NCBI GenBank assembly: GCA_051744345.1
Contig: JBNJCW010000050.1
Location: forward strand, 1 to 13,648
Direction of reading: 5' to 3'
Length of the DNA stretch: 13,648 nt
Origin: Halolacustris sp051744345
GTDB lineage: Bacteria; Actinomycetota; Humimicrobiia; Humimicrobiales; Humimicrobiaceae
Below the pieces are notes generated by a model, which was not told the origin of the DNA, ran no database searches, and saw only the letters and a list, made by a program, of their open reading frames with translations. The position numbers were made by a program, and so were the translations under genes. Shown in pieces: positions 7,580-13,648 of this stretch (position 1 is its first letter; the number at the start of each line of letters is the position of its first letter).

Positions 7580-8881
7580 CTAAATGTCTATCTTATCCAT
7601 TCTTTTTAAAACCTTTTCAATATAACGCAGATGGTAATTTACATCAAATAGTTTTTCTATTTTTCCTTTATCCATGTACCTGCCTATATCCTTGCTGGCC
7701 AGTATATTGTCCTTGAAGCTTTTTTCGTTCTCCCATGCATCAAGGGCCGCCTCCTGCACTATGGCATACGCATCGTCCCTGGCCATTCCCTTTTCTATAA
7801 GGGAGAGCAGAACCCTTTGGGAGAATATAATTCCCCCGTATCTCATAAGGTTTCTCTGCATATTGGATGGATATACGTTCAAGCCCCCCACCACAAATGA
7901 AGTCTTTTCCAGAAGGTAATCAAGCAGTATAAAGCTGTCCGGTATTATAATTCTTTCCGCAGATGAATGGGATATGTCCCTCTCATGCCACAGGGCTATA
8001 TTTTCTACAGCGGTAATCATATGGGAACGCAGCACCCTGGCCAGTCCGCATATCCTTTCACAGATTATGGGATTTTTCTTATGGGGCATGGCAGAAGAGC
8101 CTTTCTGTCCCCTGGCAAACGGTTCCTCCACTTCCCTCACATCAGTCCTCTGGAGGTTCCTTACCTCCAGGGCAATCTTTTCCAGGGTAGCAGCAGTTAT
8201 AGCCAGTGCCGATACAAGCTGTGCATGCCTGTCCCTCTGGAGCACCTGGGTGGACACATCTGCAGCCTTCAGCCCCAGCAACTTGCATACCCTCTCCTCG
8301 ATCTCGGGAGGGGTATTGGCATAGGTTCCTACCGCTCCGGATATCTTGCCGTAGCTTATCCCTTCCCTGGCCTGGGCAATCCTTTTTAGGTTCCTATCCA
8401 TCTCAAAGCTATACAGGCAGAATTTTAAGCCCAGAGTTACCGGCTCAGCATGTATGCCGTGGGTTCTTCCCACCATAACCGTATGGGAATACTGGCGGGC
8501 TTTCTCTATCAGCAGCCTGGTCAGCTTTTTCATTTTATCTTCTACAATATCCAGTGCATCTATTATCTGCAGGCACAGCGCTGTATCCCCCACATCAGAA
8601 GAGGTCAGCCCGTAATGGAGGTACTTGGACCAATCTCCTATATATGAAGAAACACTGGTAAGAAATGCTATAACATCATGGTGGGTCCTTGCTTCTATTT
8701 CATCGATCTGCTTGAGGTTAAATTGAGCTTTTTTTTGGATATCTTCCGCTGCTTCAGCGGGTATTATGCCCAGCTCTGCCTGGGCCCTGGCCACCGCTTT
8801 TTCCACCTCCAGCCACTTGGAAAACTTGTTTTCATCTTCCCAGACAGCGCCCATTTCCTTCAATGTATACCTTGGAATCAT
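7580..8881 (-). CDS. purB: PurB, adenylosuccinate lyase
   Basis: Removes fumarate from SAICAR (giving AICAR for PurH) and from adenylosuccinate (giving AMP). The 433 aa match the short B. subtilis-type PurB (431 aa). Conserved positions visible are His68 in THHDV, His89 in LHYGLTSSD, His141 in GRTHGIHAEP and the fumarase/aspartase signature GSSAMPHKKNP (261-271) with its flexible-loop serines. The ATG at 8879-8881 has AGGGG 5 nt upstream. It is the first purine gene of the cluster; a 47-bp gap separates it from purF and a 48-bp gap from the unknown gene before it. No riboswitch-like structure was seen ahead of it. Confidence 0.98.
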   Translation of the reverse strand: MIPRYTLKEMGAVWEDENKFSKWLEVEKAVARAQAELGIIPAEAAEDIQKKAQFNLKQIDEIEARTHHDVIAFLTSVSSYIGDWSKYLHYGLTSSDVGDTALCLQIIDALDIVEDKMKKLTRLLIEKARQYSHTVMVGRTHGIHAEPVTLGLKFCLYSFEMDRNLKRIAQAREGISYGKISGAVGTYANTPPEIEERVCKLLGLKAADVSTQVLQRDRHAQLVSALAITAATLEKIALEVRNLQRTDVREVEEPFARGQKGSSAMPHKKNPIICERICGLARVLRSHMITAVENIALWHERDISHSSAERIIIPDSFILLDYLLEKTSFVVGGLNVYPSNMQRNLMRYGGIIFSQRVLLSLIEKGMARDDAYAIVQEAALDAWENEKSFKDNILASKDIGRYMDKGKIEKLFDVNYHLRYIEKVLKRMDKIDI

Positions 8882-8929
8882 ACCTTCCCCTATATAGTAA
8901 GTGTCTATTGAATTATAAAAGTCATTGAG

Positions 8930-9244
8930 CTACATCAGGTCCTCAATGATTTTTTCCCTGAACTGCTGATAATTTTCAGAATCATTTAAGTCATACAGCT
9001 CCTCGTTAAAATCAAAAAATACCTGGTCGTACTCTTCCCTGCAGATATCGCTAACCTTCAGCAGCCATTTCTTGTTTATTTCCCAGCTCTTAAGCTCAGG
9101 CATCCATGCTTTATCCGTGGCGGGTATTTCTTTCTTTAAAAAGTCTTCAAGCTTTATCGATTTTCTGGAAACCTGAATTAAAAAATTTCTATTTTCATTA
9201 AGCAACGATAGATTAGCAATACTTATCGGAGCGCTTCCTACCAC
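8930..9244 (-). CDS. Small protein of unknown function (104 aa)
   Basis: The family was not recognised. The reading begins at a GTG (9242-9244) with a good ribosome-binding site, GAAGGTGAT, placing AGG 8 nt upstream; no competing ATG lies in frame nearby. The protein is soluble, with no signal peptide or membrane segment. The middle is rich in Trp and Lys (WMPELKSWEINKKWLL, residues about 47-62), and the C-terminal third is strongly acidic and probably helical. It contains a single Cys and no metal-binding or nucleotide-binding motif. It sits in the same direction between the LCP gene (69 bp) and purB (48 bp), so it is probably cotranscribed, but nothing links it to purine or wall metabolism. 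Coding is supported by the start signal, frame length and codon use like its neighbours. Confidence 0.75.
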   Translation of the reverse strand: MVGSAPISIANLSLLNENRNFLIQVSRKSIKLEDFLKKEIPATDKAWMPELKSWEINKKWLLKVSDICREEYDQVFFDFNEELYDLNDSENYQQFREKIIEDLM

Positions 9245-9313
9245 TTATATCACCTTCACTTATCATATTTTTAATCCCTAATTATATTATCATAAAAAAT
9301 AATAAAGTTTTAC

Positions 9314-10162
9314 TCAATCAATTTCCATATACCCGGAAAGGTACTGCTTGACTTCATCCGGGTCTGCGATAAGGTAGCTGATACCGTCGATGGTAGCTCC
9401 CTCGGTAGGTATGGTCAGCCTGTTCATGTCTTCAGAGGAAAAAAACATAAGAAATCCCACAGAAGCATAATCAACCATGCTGAAATTTGATACGGTCTCC
9501 TGTTCCAGTACCGCAAATATCTGAGGCATTTTGGTAACCGTTGAGAAGCTTACTTTCTGCCTTATAAGCTCACCCAGCAGTTCCTGCTGCCTCCCCACCC
9601 TGTCCAGGTCCGCCTTCGCTGTAGCCCTGCAGCGGGCATAGGCTAAGGCCTGCTCTCCGTCCATATGGTATACTCCGGGATCAAAATTGGCCCCCGAAAG
9701 CGGGTCGTGCATGGGCTCAGTTATCTCTATGGTTACCCCGCCCAGTATATCTATTATGCGTTTAAACCCTTCAAAATTAAGGAGCATTGTTCTATCTATG
9801 CTTATTCCGGTAAGCTTATGTATCTCATCTATAAGCATCTTTTTGCCGCCGTAAACATAGGCAGCATTGATTTTATTATACCCGTGCCCCTCCAGGTTGA
9901 CCCTGGTATCGCGGGGTATGGATAGCAGGCTGTCCTTTCGCCCCCAGCCTGCTATATGCAGTATGAGTATGGTGTCTGTACGGCCCTGAAACTCGGTTTC
10001 CTCCCTGTCATCCACCCCCAGGAAAAGAAAATTTTTGGTAGGGGAAAAAATGCCGGATACAGGGCCCCCGCGCTCGCCGGAAAGGGCGACACATAGGAAA
10101 ACCAAAGAGCCCAGGAAAATAATTATCACTACGGTTATAAAGCAGCTTCTTATTCTATTCAT
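9314..10162 (-). CDS. LytR-CpsA-Psr (LCP) family protein
   Basis: LCP enzymes transfer lipid-linked glycopolymers (teichoic acids, arabinogalactan, capsule) onto peptidoglycan on the outer face of the membrane. The 282 aa comprise a short positive N-terminus, one membrane anchor (about 8-28) and an extracellular LCP domain. Typical motifs are FLFLGVDDRE (45-54), GRTDTILIL (60-68), SIPRDTRV (81-88), GYNKINAAYVYGG (94-106) and LAYARCRATAKADLDRVGRQQ (173-193, Arg residues binding the pyrophosphate). The family call is firm; which polymer is attached is unknown. The ATG at 10160-10162 lies 15 bp after rex and has no visible ribosome-binding site, so expression may depend on coupling with rex. At 282 aa it is near the short end of the family, with no C-terminal extra domain. 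Confidence 0.93.
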   Translation of the reverse strand: MNRIRSCFITVVIIIFLGSLVFLCVALSGERGGPVSGIFSPTKNFLFLGVDDREETEFQGRTDTILILHIAGWGRKDSLLSIPRDTRVNLEGHGYNKINAAYVYGGKKMLIDEIHKLTGISIDRTMLLNFEGFKRIIDILGGVTIEITEPMHDPLSGANFDPGVYHMDGEQALAYARCRATAKADLDRVGRQQELLGELIRQKVSFSTVTKMPQIFAVLEQETVSNFSMVDYASVGFLMFFSSEDMNRLTIPTEGATIDGISYLIADPDEVKQYLSGYMEID

Positions 10163-10177
10163 ATAAATACTAAAAGA

Positions 10178-10828
10178 TTATTTTGTGTATCCGGTATGTG
10201 ATAAATAATACAGAGTGTGCAGTAATTTTTCAATAGGATCTGTGGTTTGCACATTAACATTTGCCGGAGCCTTGACCGGCACTGATGTATAATTGATTAT
10301 AACTTTAATGCCGCTGCCCACCAACATATCCGTAACTTTTTGGGCAGAGTGGGGAGGTACGGCAAGTATGGCTATTTCAATACCCTTCTCCCGTACAATC
10401 TCTTTCATCTTGTAAATATCCAGGACCTTGTGTTCGGATATTTCAGTGCCTATTACCCGGGAGTCATTATCAAATACATTTTCTATCTTGAAACCAAAAC
10501 GGCCCAGCATCTTGTAATTTAATATTGCCTTGCCCAGATTACCTGCCCCAATAAGGGCCAGCCTTACCTCTTTGCCGTAGCCCAGGATGCGGTTGAATTC
10601 CTTTATAAGCTCATCTATATTAAAACCAACACCCCTTTTCCCCTTGATTCCGAAATAGATAAGGTCCCTTCTTACCTCTGCGCTGTTAATCTTGGTATTA
10701 TTGCTTATGTCTTTGGATGTAACCGTCCTTTTGCCCAGCTCTTTGAGCTGTACTATATATTTAAGGTACTGGGATAACCTGGTTATAATCCCTTCGGAAT
10801 AAATTTTTTGGCTCATCAATTCACTCAT
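10178..10828 (-). CDS. rex: Rex, NADH-sensing transcriptional repressor
   Basis: Homodimeric repressor that leaves its operators when NADH rises, typically controlling fermentation and respiration genes. The 216 aa fit the family. A winged-helix DNA-binding domain (about 12-82) includes SAEVRRDLIYFG (49-60) and GKRGVGF (63-69). A Rossmann domain follows with GAGNLGKA (94-101), an acidic FDND (119-122) that usually contacts the adenosine ribose, and a C-terminal helix for domain swapping. The ATG at 10826-10828 is preceded by GGTGGAAG; a second ATG four codons on has a weaker site. It lies 64 bp after the methyltransferase gene and 15 bp before the LCP gene. No TTGTGA-N8-TCACAA-like operator was seen anywhere in the window, so local autoregulation is not evident. 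Confidence 0.95.
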   Translation of the reverse strand: MSELMSQKIYSEGIITRLSQYLKYIVQLKELGKRTVTSKDISNNTKINSAEVRRDLIYFGIKGKRGVGFNIDELIKEFNRILGYGKEVRLALIGAGNLGKAILNYKMLGRFGFKIENVFDNDSRVIGTEISEHKVLDIYKMKEIVREKGIEIAILAVPPHSAQKVTDMLVGSGIKVIINYTSVPVKAPANVNVQTTDPIEKLLHTLYYLSHTGYTK

Positions 10829-10861
10829 TTAAAACACTTCCACCTATTACTTTGTAGCACA

Positions 10862-10890
10862 ATCGTAACAGAGAGTTAAGCCTTTTACAA
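10862..10890 (-). promoter_or_regulatory. Possible internal promoter before rex
   Basis: On the minus strand TTGTAA (10885-10890) and TACGAT (10862-10867) are 17 bp apart, each matching 4 of 6 consensus bases. The start site would be near 10855, about 27 nt before rex. The 64-bp gap is the largest before rex in this array, so an internal promoter is plausible, but the match is weak. Confidence 0.3.
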
Positions 10891-10892
10891 TA

Positions 10893-11828
10893 TCATTGTT
10901 TGAAGTTAAAGATGCCCCCCTTAACCGGGTATTCCCGGCCGCAAACAGTGCACCTGACCCTGTCAGGCTCCAGATTAAGCTCAGGCTGAGAGCACTGCGG
11001 GCAAGCCAGGATGTCTTCAATTCCCTCCGGCCGCACATAATTTTTTGGTTTCTTTAACAGTTCTGCCTTAAGGAATATACTCGGGCCGAAATTCAGTAAA
11101 GAAAAAACATTCTGATAGAAATTTTCCAGAGCCAGGAGTGCTTTCAATGGTACTATTTTTTTTACTGCCTGCAACCTGAAGTTTGAAACACTAAGCATTT
11201 TTAATACCTTGAATTCCCTCTGGGCAAGCATCCCCAGTATGTATGCAGGATGGTAATTAAGTATGGTTTCCCCTACCCTGGAAGGTGTGAGGCTGTACGG
11301 TGATGTATCCATCCTCCCCACCAGGCCCCTTAATATGTTCTTGGCATTCCTTTTGTTGGCAAACTCCAGTATATAGGTCCCCCCTCCCTTCAAAACCCTG
11401 TATACCTGGTCAAAGTAAAACTGGGGGCTGGACAGGTGATGGACAACCCTTACAGTCATGAGCACATCCACCATATCAGACCTTATGGGCAGCTTTAATG
11501 CATCTGCGGCTATAAAGTGGACCGATGAAAGCTTCCTGTGGCCGGGGCCAAGGTATTTTCCGATGTTATCCTTGGCCACTTTTAAGTTTTTCATGGAATA
11601 ATCTAAAAGCAGAATGGTACCAAAATCCTTATATTCATTGAACAGCCTGCCGTATCCGCAGCCTACATCCGCAAAAACGCCGGAGCGGTGCTTTATGGGT
11701 GCAAGCATTTTCTTTAATGCTATCCTTTCAGACATATCCTCATAAAGCCTCCGGTCATCTTCCCAGAACTGGCGGTAATCATAGTTCTCATAATCTGACT
11801 GCCGTACCTCCAATGCTTCCCCCCTCAT
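10893..11828 (-). CDS. Class I SAM-dependent methyltransferase with C-terminal Trm112-like zinc ribbon
   Basis: With the ATG at 11826-11828 the protein is 311 aa. A Methyltransf_11-type Rossmann domain carries motif I VFADVGCGYG (51-60), the ribose-binding acidic residue in LLLDYS (Asp76), AADALKLP (107-114) and VVHHL (128-132). A helical linker of about 100 residues follows. The C-terminus (about 271-311) is a zinc ribbon, LACPQC...CTVCGREYPVKGGI, with Cys276, Cys279, Cys293 and Cys296, in the pattern of Trm112/YcaR proteins. In eukaryotes and archaea, free-standing Trm112 activates methyltransferases acting on tRNA, rRNA and release factors; here the partner seems fused. The substrate is unknown. 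The start lies 1 bp after the ychF stop, suggesting coupling. Alternatives are a TTG at 11840 (no useful ribosome-binding site) and a TTG at 11813 preceded by six Gs. Confidence 0.85.
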   Translation of the reverse strand: MRGEALEVRQSDYENYDYRQFWEDDRRLYEDMSERIALKKMLAPIKHRSGVFADVGCGYGRLFNEYKDFGTILLLDYSMKNLKVAKDNIGKYLGPGHRKLSSVHFIAADALKLPIRSDMVDVLMTVRVVHHLSSPQFYFDQVYRVLKGGGTYILEFANKRNAKNILRGLVGRMDTSPYSLTPSRVGETILNYHPAYILGMLAQREFKVLKMLSVSNFRLQAVKKIVPLKALLALENFYQNVFSLLNFGPSIFLKAELLKKPKNYVRPEGIEDILACPQCSQPELNLEPDRVRCTVCGREYPVKGGIFNFKQ

Positions 11829-11829
11829 T

Positions 11830-12897
11830 CTAGATTGCAAACCTTATCTGTATTACATCCCTGTCCGAGACTGTGTAGTCCCTGCCTTCGATACGGAGCC
11901 TGCCGCTTTCCCTGGCCTTGGAAAAAGAGCCGCACTCCAGAAGTTCTTCTGCTCCGATGACTTCCGCTTTTATAAAGCCCTTCTCCATATCGCTGTGTAT
12001 CTTTGCTGCAGCATCTATGGCTTTCCTGCCCTTATCAAGCGCCCATGCCCTGGCCTCATTTTCATTTATGGTATAGAAGGTTATAAGGTTCAGCATACTG
12101 TAGCAGGACTGTATAAAACAATCCAGGCCCCCTTCTATGCCCAGCTCCTGGGCATACTGCTGCCTTTCCCGGGGCTCAAGCTCCATCAGCTCAGTTTCCA
12201 GTTTGGCATAAACCTTTACCGTGTTTTCCTTTCCTACTTTTTGGGAAAGCTTCTGGTACAGGCTTTTGCTCCGGCTGCTCTCATCCATATTTGCCACATA
12301 AAGCATAGGCTTGAAGCTTAAAAGGTCCAAATGGCTTAAGCAAGCAGCCCTATCAGCTGAAAGTTTACCCGGCTCAGGTACTTTCTCCTGGTTAAACTCC
12401 TCCAGAAGGAAATTTATAAAATCCAGCTGGCCCGCTGCTTCCCTGTCCCCGGTCCTGGCCGTACTCTTAAGCTTTTCAGCCCTCCGGGTGAGCGTCTCAA
12501 TATCCGAGAGCAAGAGTTCTGTATTTATTATGTCCACATCACCGGCCGGATCCGGAGCAGGGCCGGCCACGTTTTCATCAGCAAAACACCTTATTATATG
12601 GGCAAGTATATCGGCTGCCCTTATATGGGACAGAAACTGATTGCCCAGGCCCTCCCCTTTGCTGGCTCCCTTTACCAGACCTGCTACATCCAGCACCTTT
12701 ATGGCCGCAGGGGTTACCTTATCTGAGTTGTAGACCTTTGCCAAATCCTGCAGGTACGGATCAGGCACATTCAGCACACCTGTATTGGGCTCAATGGTAC
12801 AGAACGGGTAATTGGCCACCTCTGCATTTGCCTTGGTTATTACATTAAAAATGGTAGACTTGCCCACATTGGGCAAGCCTATAATGCCTACCTGCAT
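11830..12897 (-). CDS. ychF: YchF / OLA1-family ribosome-binding ATPase
   Basis: Obg-related P-loop protein that binds the ribosome and prefers ATP to GTP; linked to translation and stress responses. The 355 aa are slightly shorter than E. coli YchF (363). G1 is GLPNVGKS (7-14) and G3 is DVAGLVKGAS (70-79). The usual NKxD guanine motif is replaced by NMDE (203-206), the family hallmark that relaxes base specificity. A TGS domain fills about 270-353, including ITFYTINENEARAW and HSDMEKGFIKAEVI. The segment VAGPAPDPAGD (110-120) is less like the usual sequence there, with the common His absent. The ATG at 12895-12897 has no ribosome-binding site in its AT-rich leader. It is the first gene of the long minus-strand array and follows a strong promoter. 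Confidence 0.96.
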   Translation of the reverse strand: MQVGIIGLPNVGKSTIFNVITKANAEVANYPFCTIEPNTGVLNVPDPYLQDLAKVYNSDKVTPAAIKVLDVAGLVKGASKGEGLGNQFLSHIRAADILAHIIRCFADENVAGPAPDPAGDVDIINTELLLSDIETLTRRAEKLKSTARTGDREAAGQLDFINFLLEEFNQEKVPEPGKLSADRAACLSHLDLLSFKPMLYVANMDESSRSKSLYQKLSQKVGKENTVKVYAKLETELMELEPRERQQYAQELGIEGGLDCFIQSCYSMLNLITFYTINENEARAWALDKGRKAIDAAAKIHSDMEKGFIKAEVIGAEELLECGSFSKARESGRLRIEGRDYTVSDRDVIQIRFAI

Positions 12898-12934
12898 ATA
12901 TAAAACTTAAAAATGTTTTTAAAGAAACAGTCCA

Positions 12935-12963
12935 ATCATAGTAAGTTTGGTTTAGGATGTCAA
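12935..12963 (-). promoter_or_regulatory. Promoter of ychF and probably of the downstream array
   Basis: On the minus strand TTGACA (12958-12963) and TATGAT (12935-12940) are separated by exactly 17 bp, matching 11 of 12 consensus positions. The start site would be near 12928, leaving a leader of about 31 nt that contains the AT-rich dyad TTAAAAA/TTTTTAA (12907-12922) and no Shine-Dalgarno sequence. No strong terminator was seen between ychF and purH, so this may be the main promoter for all ten genes. Confidence 0.75.
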
Positions 12964-13020
12964 TTTCATTGCCGGTATGAAAACCCAAACTGCACCCGCC
13001 CGGCAAAACCAGCAAAATCC

Positions 13021-13209
13021 CTAAACCAAAAACCTGCCCTCTTCTATTATCTTCATGCAGGCATCCACCACAGAAGCATCATAGAGTTTTTTCCTGTTTT
13101 TGCTAATCTTTTTTATTGCCTCTCCCAATTCCAGGGCCGGCCTGTACGGCCGGTGGGAAGTCATGGCCTCCACAACATCAGCAACAACCATTATTTTAGC
13201 TTCTACCAT
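13021..13209 (-). pseudogene. C-terminal remnant of an HD-GYP-type phosphodiesterase domain
   Basis: The 62 residues match the end of HD-GYP/HDc response domains: EAKIMVVADVVEAMTSHRPY, then RPALELGEAIKKIS, YDASVVDACMKII and EEGRF. In complete proteins this follows the HD metal-binding and GYP motifs that hydrolyse cyclic di-GMP or related nucleotides; both are missing here. Upstream of the ATG at 13207-13209 the frame meets two TAA codons after five unrelated residues, and there is no ribosome-binding site, so this is a 5'-truncated remnant rather than a small gene. The break coincides with the start of the glycosyltransferase-like fragment on the other strand. The ychF promoter lies just downstream of its stop. 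Confidence 0.75.
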
Positions 13210-13648
13210 GTTTGAGCTTGCCGGTTATTACTCATACCGTTGGAAGACAATCATCAAAAGCAACCAGGGATTTATTTTCGGAGACTTTAAATTTACAGAG
13301 GTGGAAAGAATTGATGTAGATGCCCGCAATATGCTTGAAAAATTTCATTCAGGCCGGCAGCAATTCAGCCATTTGTGGCAAGAGGTCTTAAACCCGGTGA
13401 CATACGATGATTTCATGAGCTTTGCAGATATGCCCGGAGATAAAATCGTGATTCCGGTGCAGGTATGGGCAAAGATTATCTATGATTATGTATGCCCCTA
13501 TAATTTTGCCGGGATGGAGGAAAAAGAGCTTATCCTTAACTCTTTGGCTCCCCTGTATTATATCCGTACCGTTTCTTTCATAAGGGGAAGCTGAATACTT
13601 TGGGGTGGAAGGCAATGCCAGTGTTTTTGAAAGGCTTAAAGGCTACCT
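13208..13648 (+). pseudogene. C-terminal remnant of a putative GT2/GpgS-like glycosyltransferase, frameshifted
   Basis: From about 13208 an open frame of 128 codons runs to TGA at 13592-13594. It contains FSHLWQEVLNP, IPVQVWAKIIYDYVCPYNF and LAPLYYIRTVSFI. Recalled pattern, not a search: glucosyl-3-phosphoglycerate-synthase-like proteins of about 400 aa end with an LW..VL segment, then W..VVYDF...Y and LxPLYxxRxxSF. The N-terminal catalytic part (about two thirds) is absent; upstream the strand is antisense to the HD-GYP remnant, and no ribosome-binding site precedes the ATG at 13208. After the TGA, the +1 frame (from 13590) continues as AEYFGVEGNASVFERLKGY to the window end, like the usual F..LKPYL tail, so one extra base would restore the reading. 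The family assignment is moderate; the truncation is clearer. Confidence 0.5.

Noticed and set aside
8206..8478. Search for mobile elements, CRISPR arrays, tRNA or rRNA genes and riboswitches across the window
   Set aside because: No spaced direct repeats, transposase motifs, cloverleaf or rRNA-like sequence were recognised; the gaps between genes are too short for the known purine riboswitches.
9281..9286. TATAAT on the minus strand before the 104-aa gene as a promoter
   Set aside because: No -35 hexamer matching more than one base is found at 16-18 bp, and the gap is so AT-rich that a chance -10 is likely.
10848..10862. TTGT-GCT-ACAA before rex as an autoregulatory Rex site
   Set aside because: The arms are only 4 bp and the spacing is wrong for the TTGTGA...TCACAA pattern.
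10847..11038. 63-aa open frame overlapping the end of the methyltransferase gene and the rex leader
   Set aside because: It runs in another frame through the conserved zinc ribbon; the methyltransferase frame is clearly the coding one.
12969..13006. TTGCCGG/CCGGCAA inverted repeat as a terminator for the HD-GYP remnant
   Set aside because: The loop is about 24 nt and no T-run follows on either strand; the right arm lies just upstream of the ychF -35.
13130..13155. CCGGCC-N5-GGCCGG inverted repeat in the HD-GYP remnant
   Set aside because: It is explained by the conserved HRPYRPA coding motif, with repeated CGG/CCG-type codons.

Overview
The window carries bacterial core genes of moderate GC content. 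Arg codons are mostly AGG/AGA and Ile is often ATA. A LytR-CpsA-Psr (LCP) wall-assembly enzyme, a Gram-positive-type Rex repressor and an Fe-S-type PurF suggest a monoderm lineage (Firmicutes, or a deep actinobacterial or candidate-phylum relative). The sequence alone does not settle the taxon. Both ends cut through genes, so this may be a whole assembly contig.

Left part (1-2835): the 5' end of a DUF89-family gene on the minus strand diverges from lon (787 aa, plus strand). The 258-bp gap between them is rich in signals: a perfect consensus promoter (TTGACA-17-TATAAT) pointing at lon, a 17-bp perfect palindrome at its predicted start site, a second dyad, an extended -10 inside a third dyad, and a leader hairpin. 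A bidirectional terminator separates lon from the convergent purine genes.

Middle part (2834-12897): nine genes all read on the minus strand. In transcription order they are ychF, a methyltransferase with a C-terminal Trm112-like zinc ribbon, rex, an LCP gene, an unknown 104-aa gene, purB, purF, purM, purN and purH (ten with the unknown gene counted). The last four are tightly coupled (overlaps of 8 and 14 bp, then a 2-bp gap). A strong promoter precedes ychF. PurF makes phosphoribosylamine, PurN formylates GAR, PurM closes the imidazole ring, PurB acts at the SAICAR and adenylosuccinate steps, and PurH completes IMP. The genes purC, purD, purE, purK, purL, purQ and purS are not in the window.

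Right part (12898-13648): after the ychF promoter comes the C-terminal remnant of an HD-GYP-type domain (minus strand). It abuts, with no spacer, the C-terminal remnant of a putative GT2/GpgS-like glycosyltransferase (plus strand), which also appears frameshifted. Both genes have lost their 5' parts at about the same point, near 13205. This is a rearrangement scar or an assembly chimera, and it is the least ordinary part of the window.
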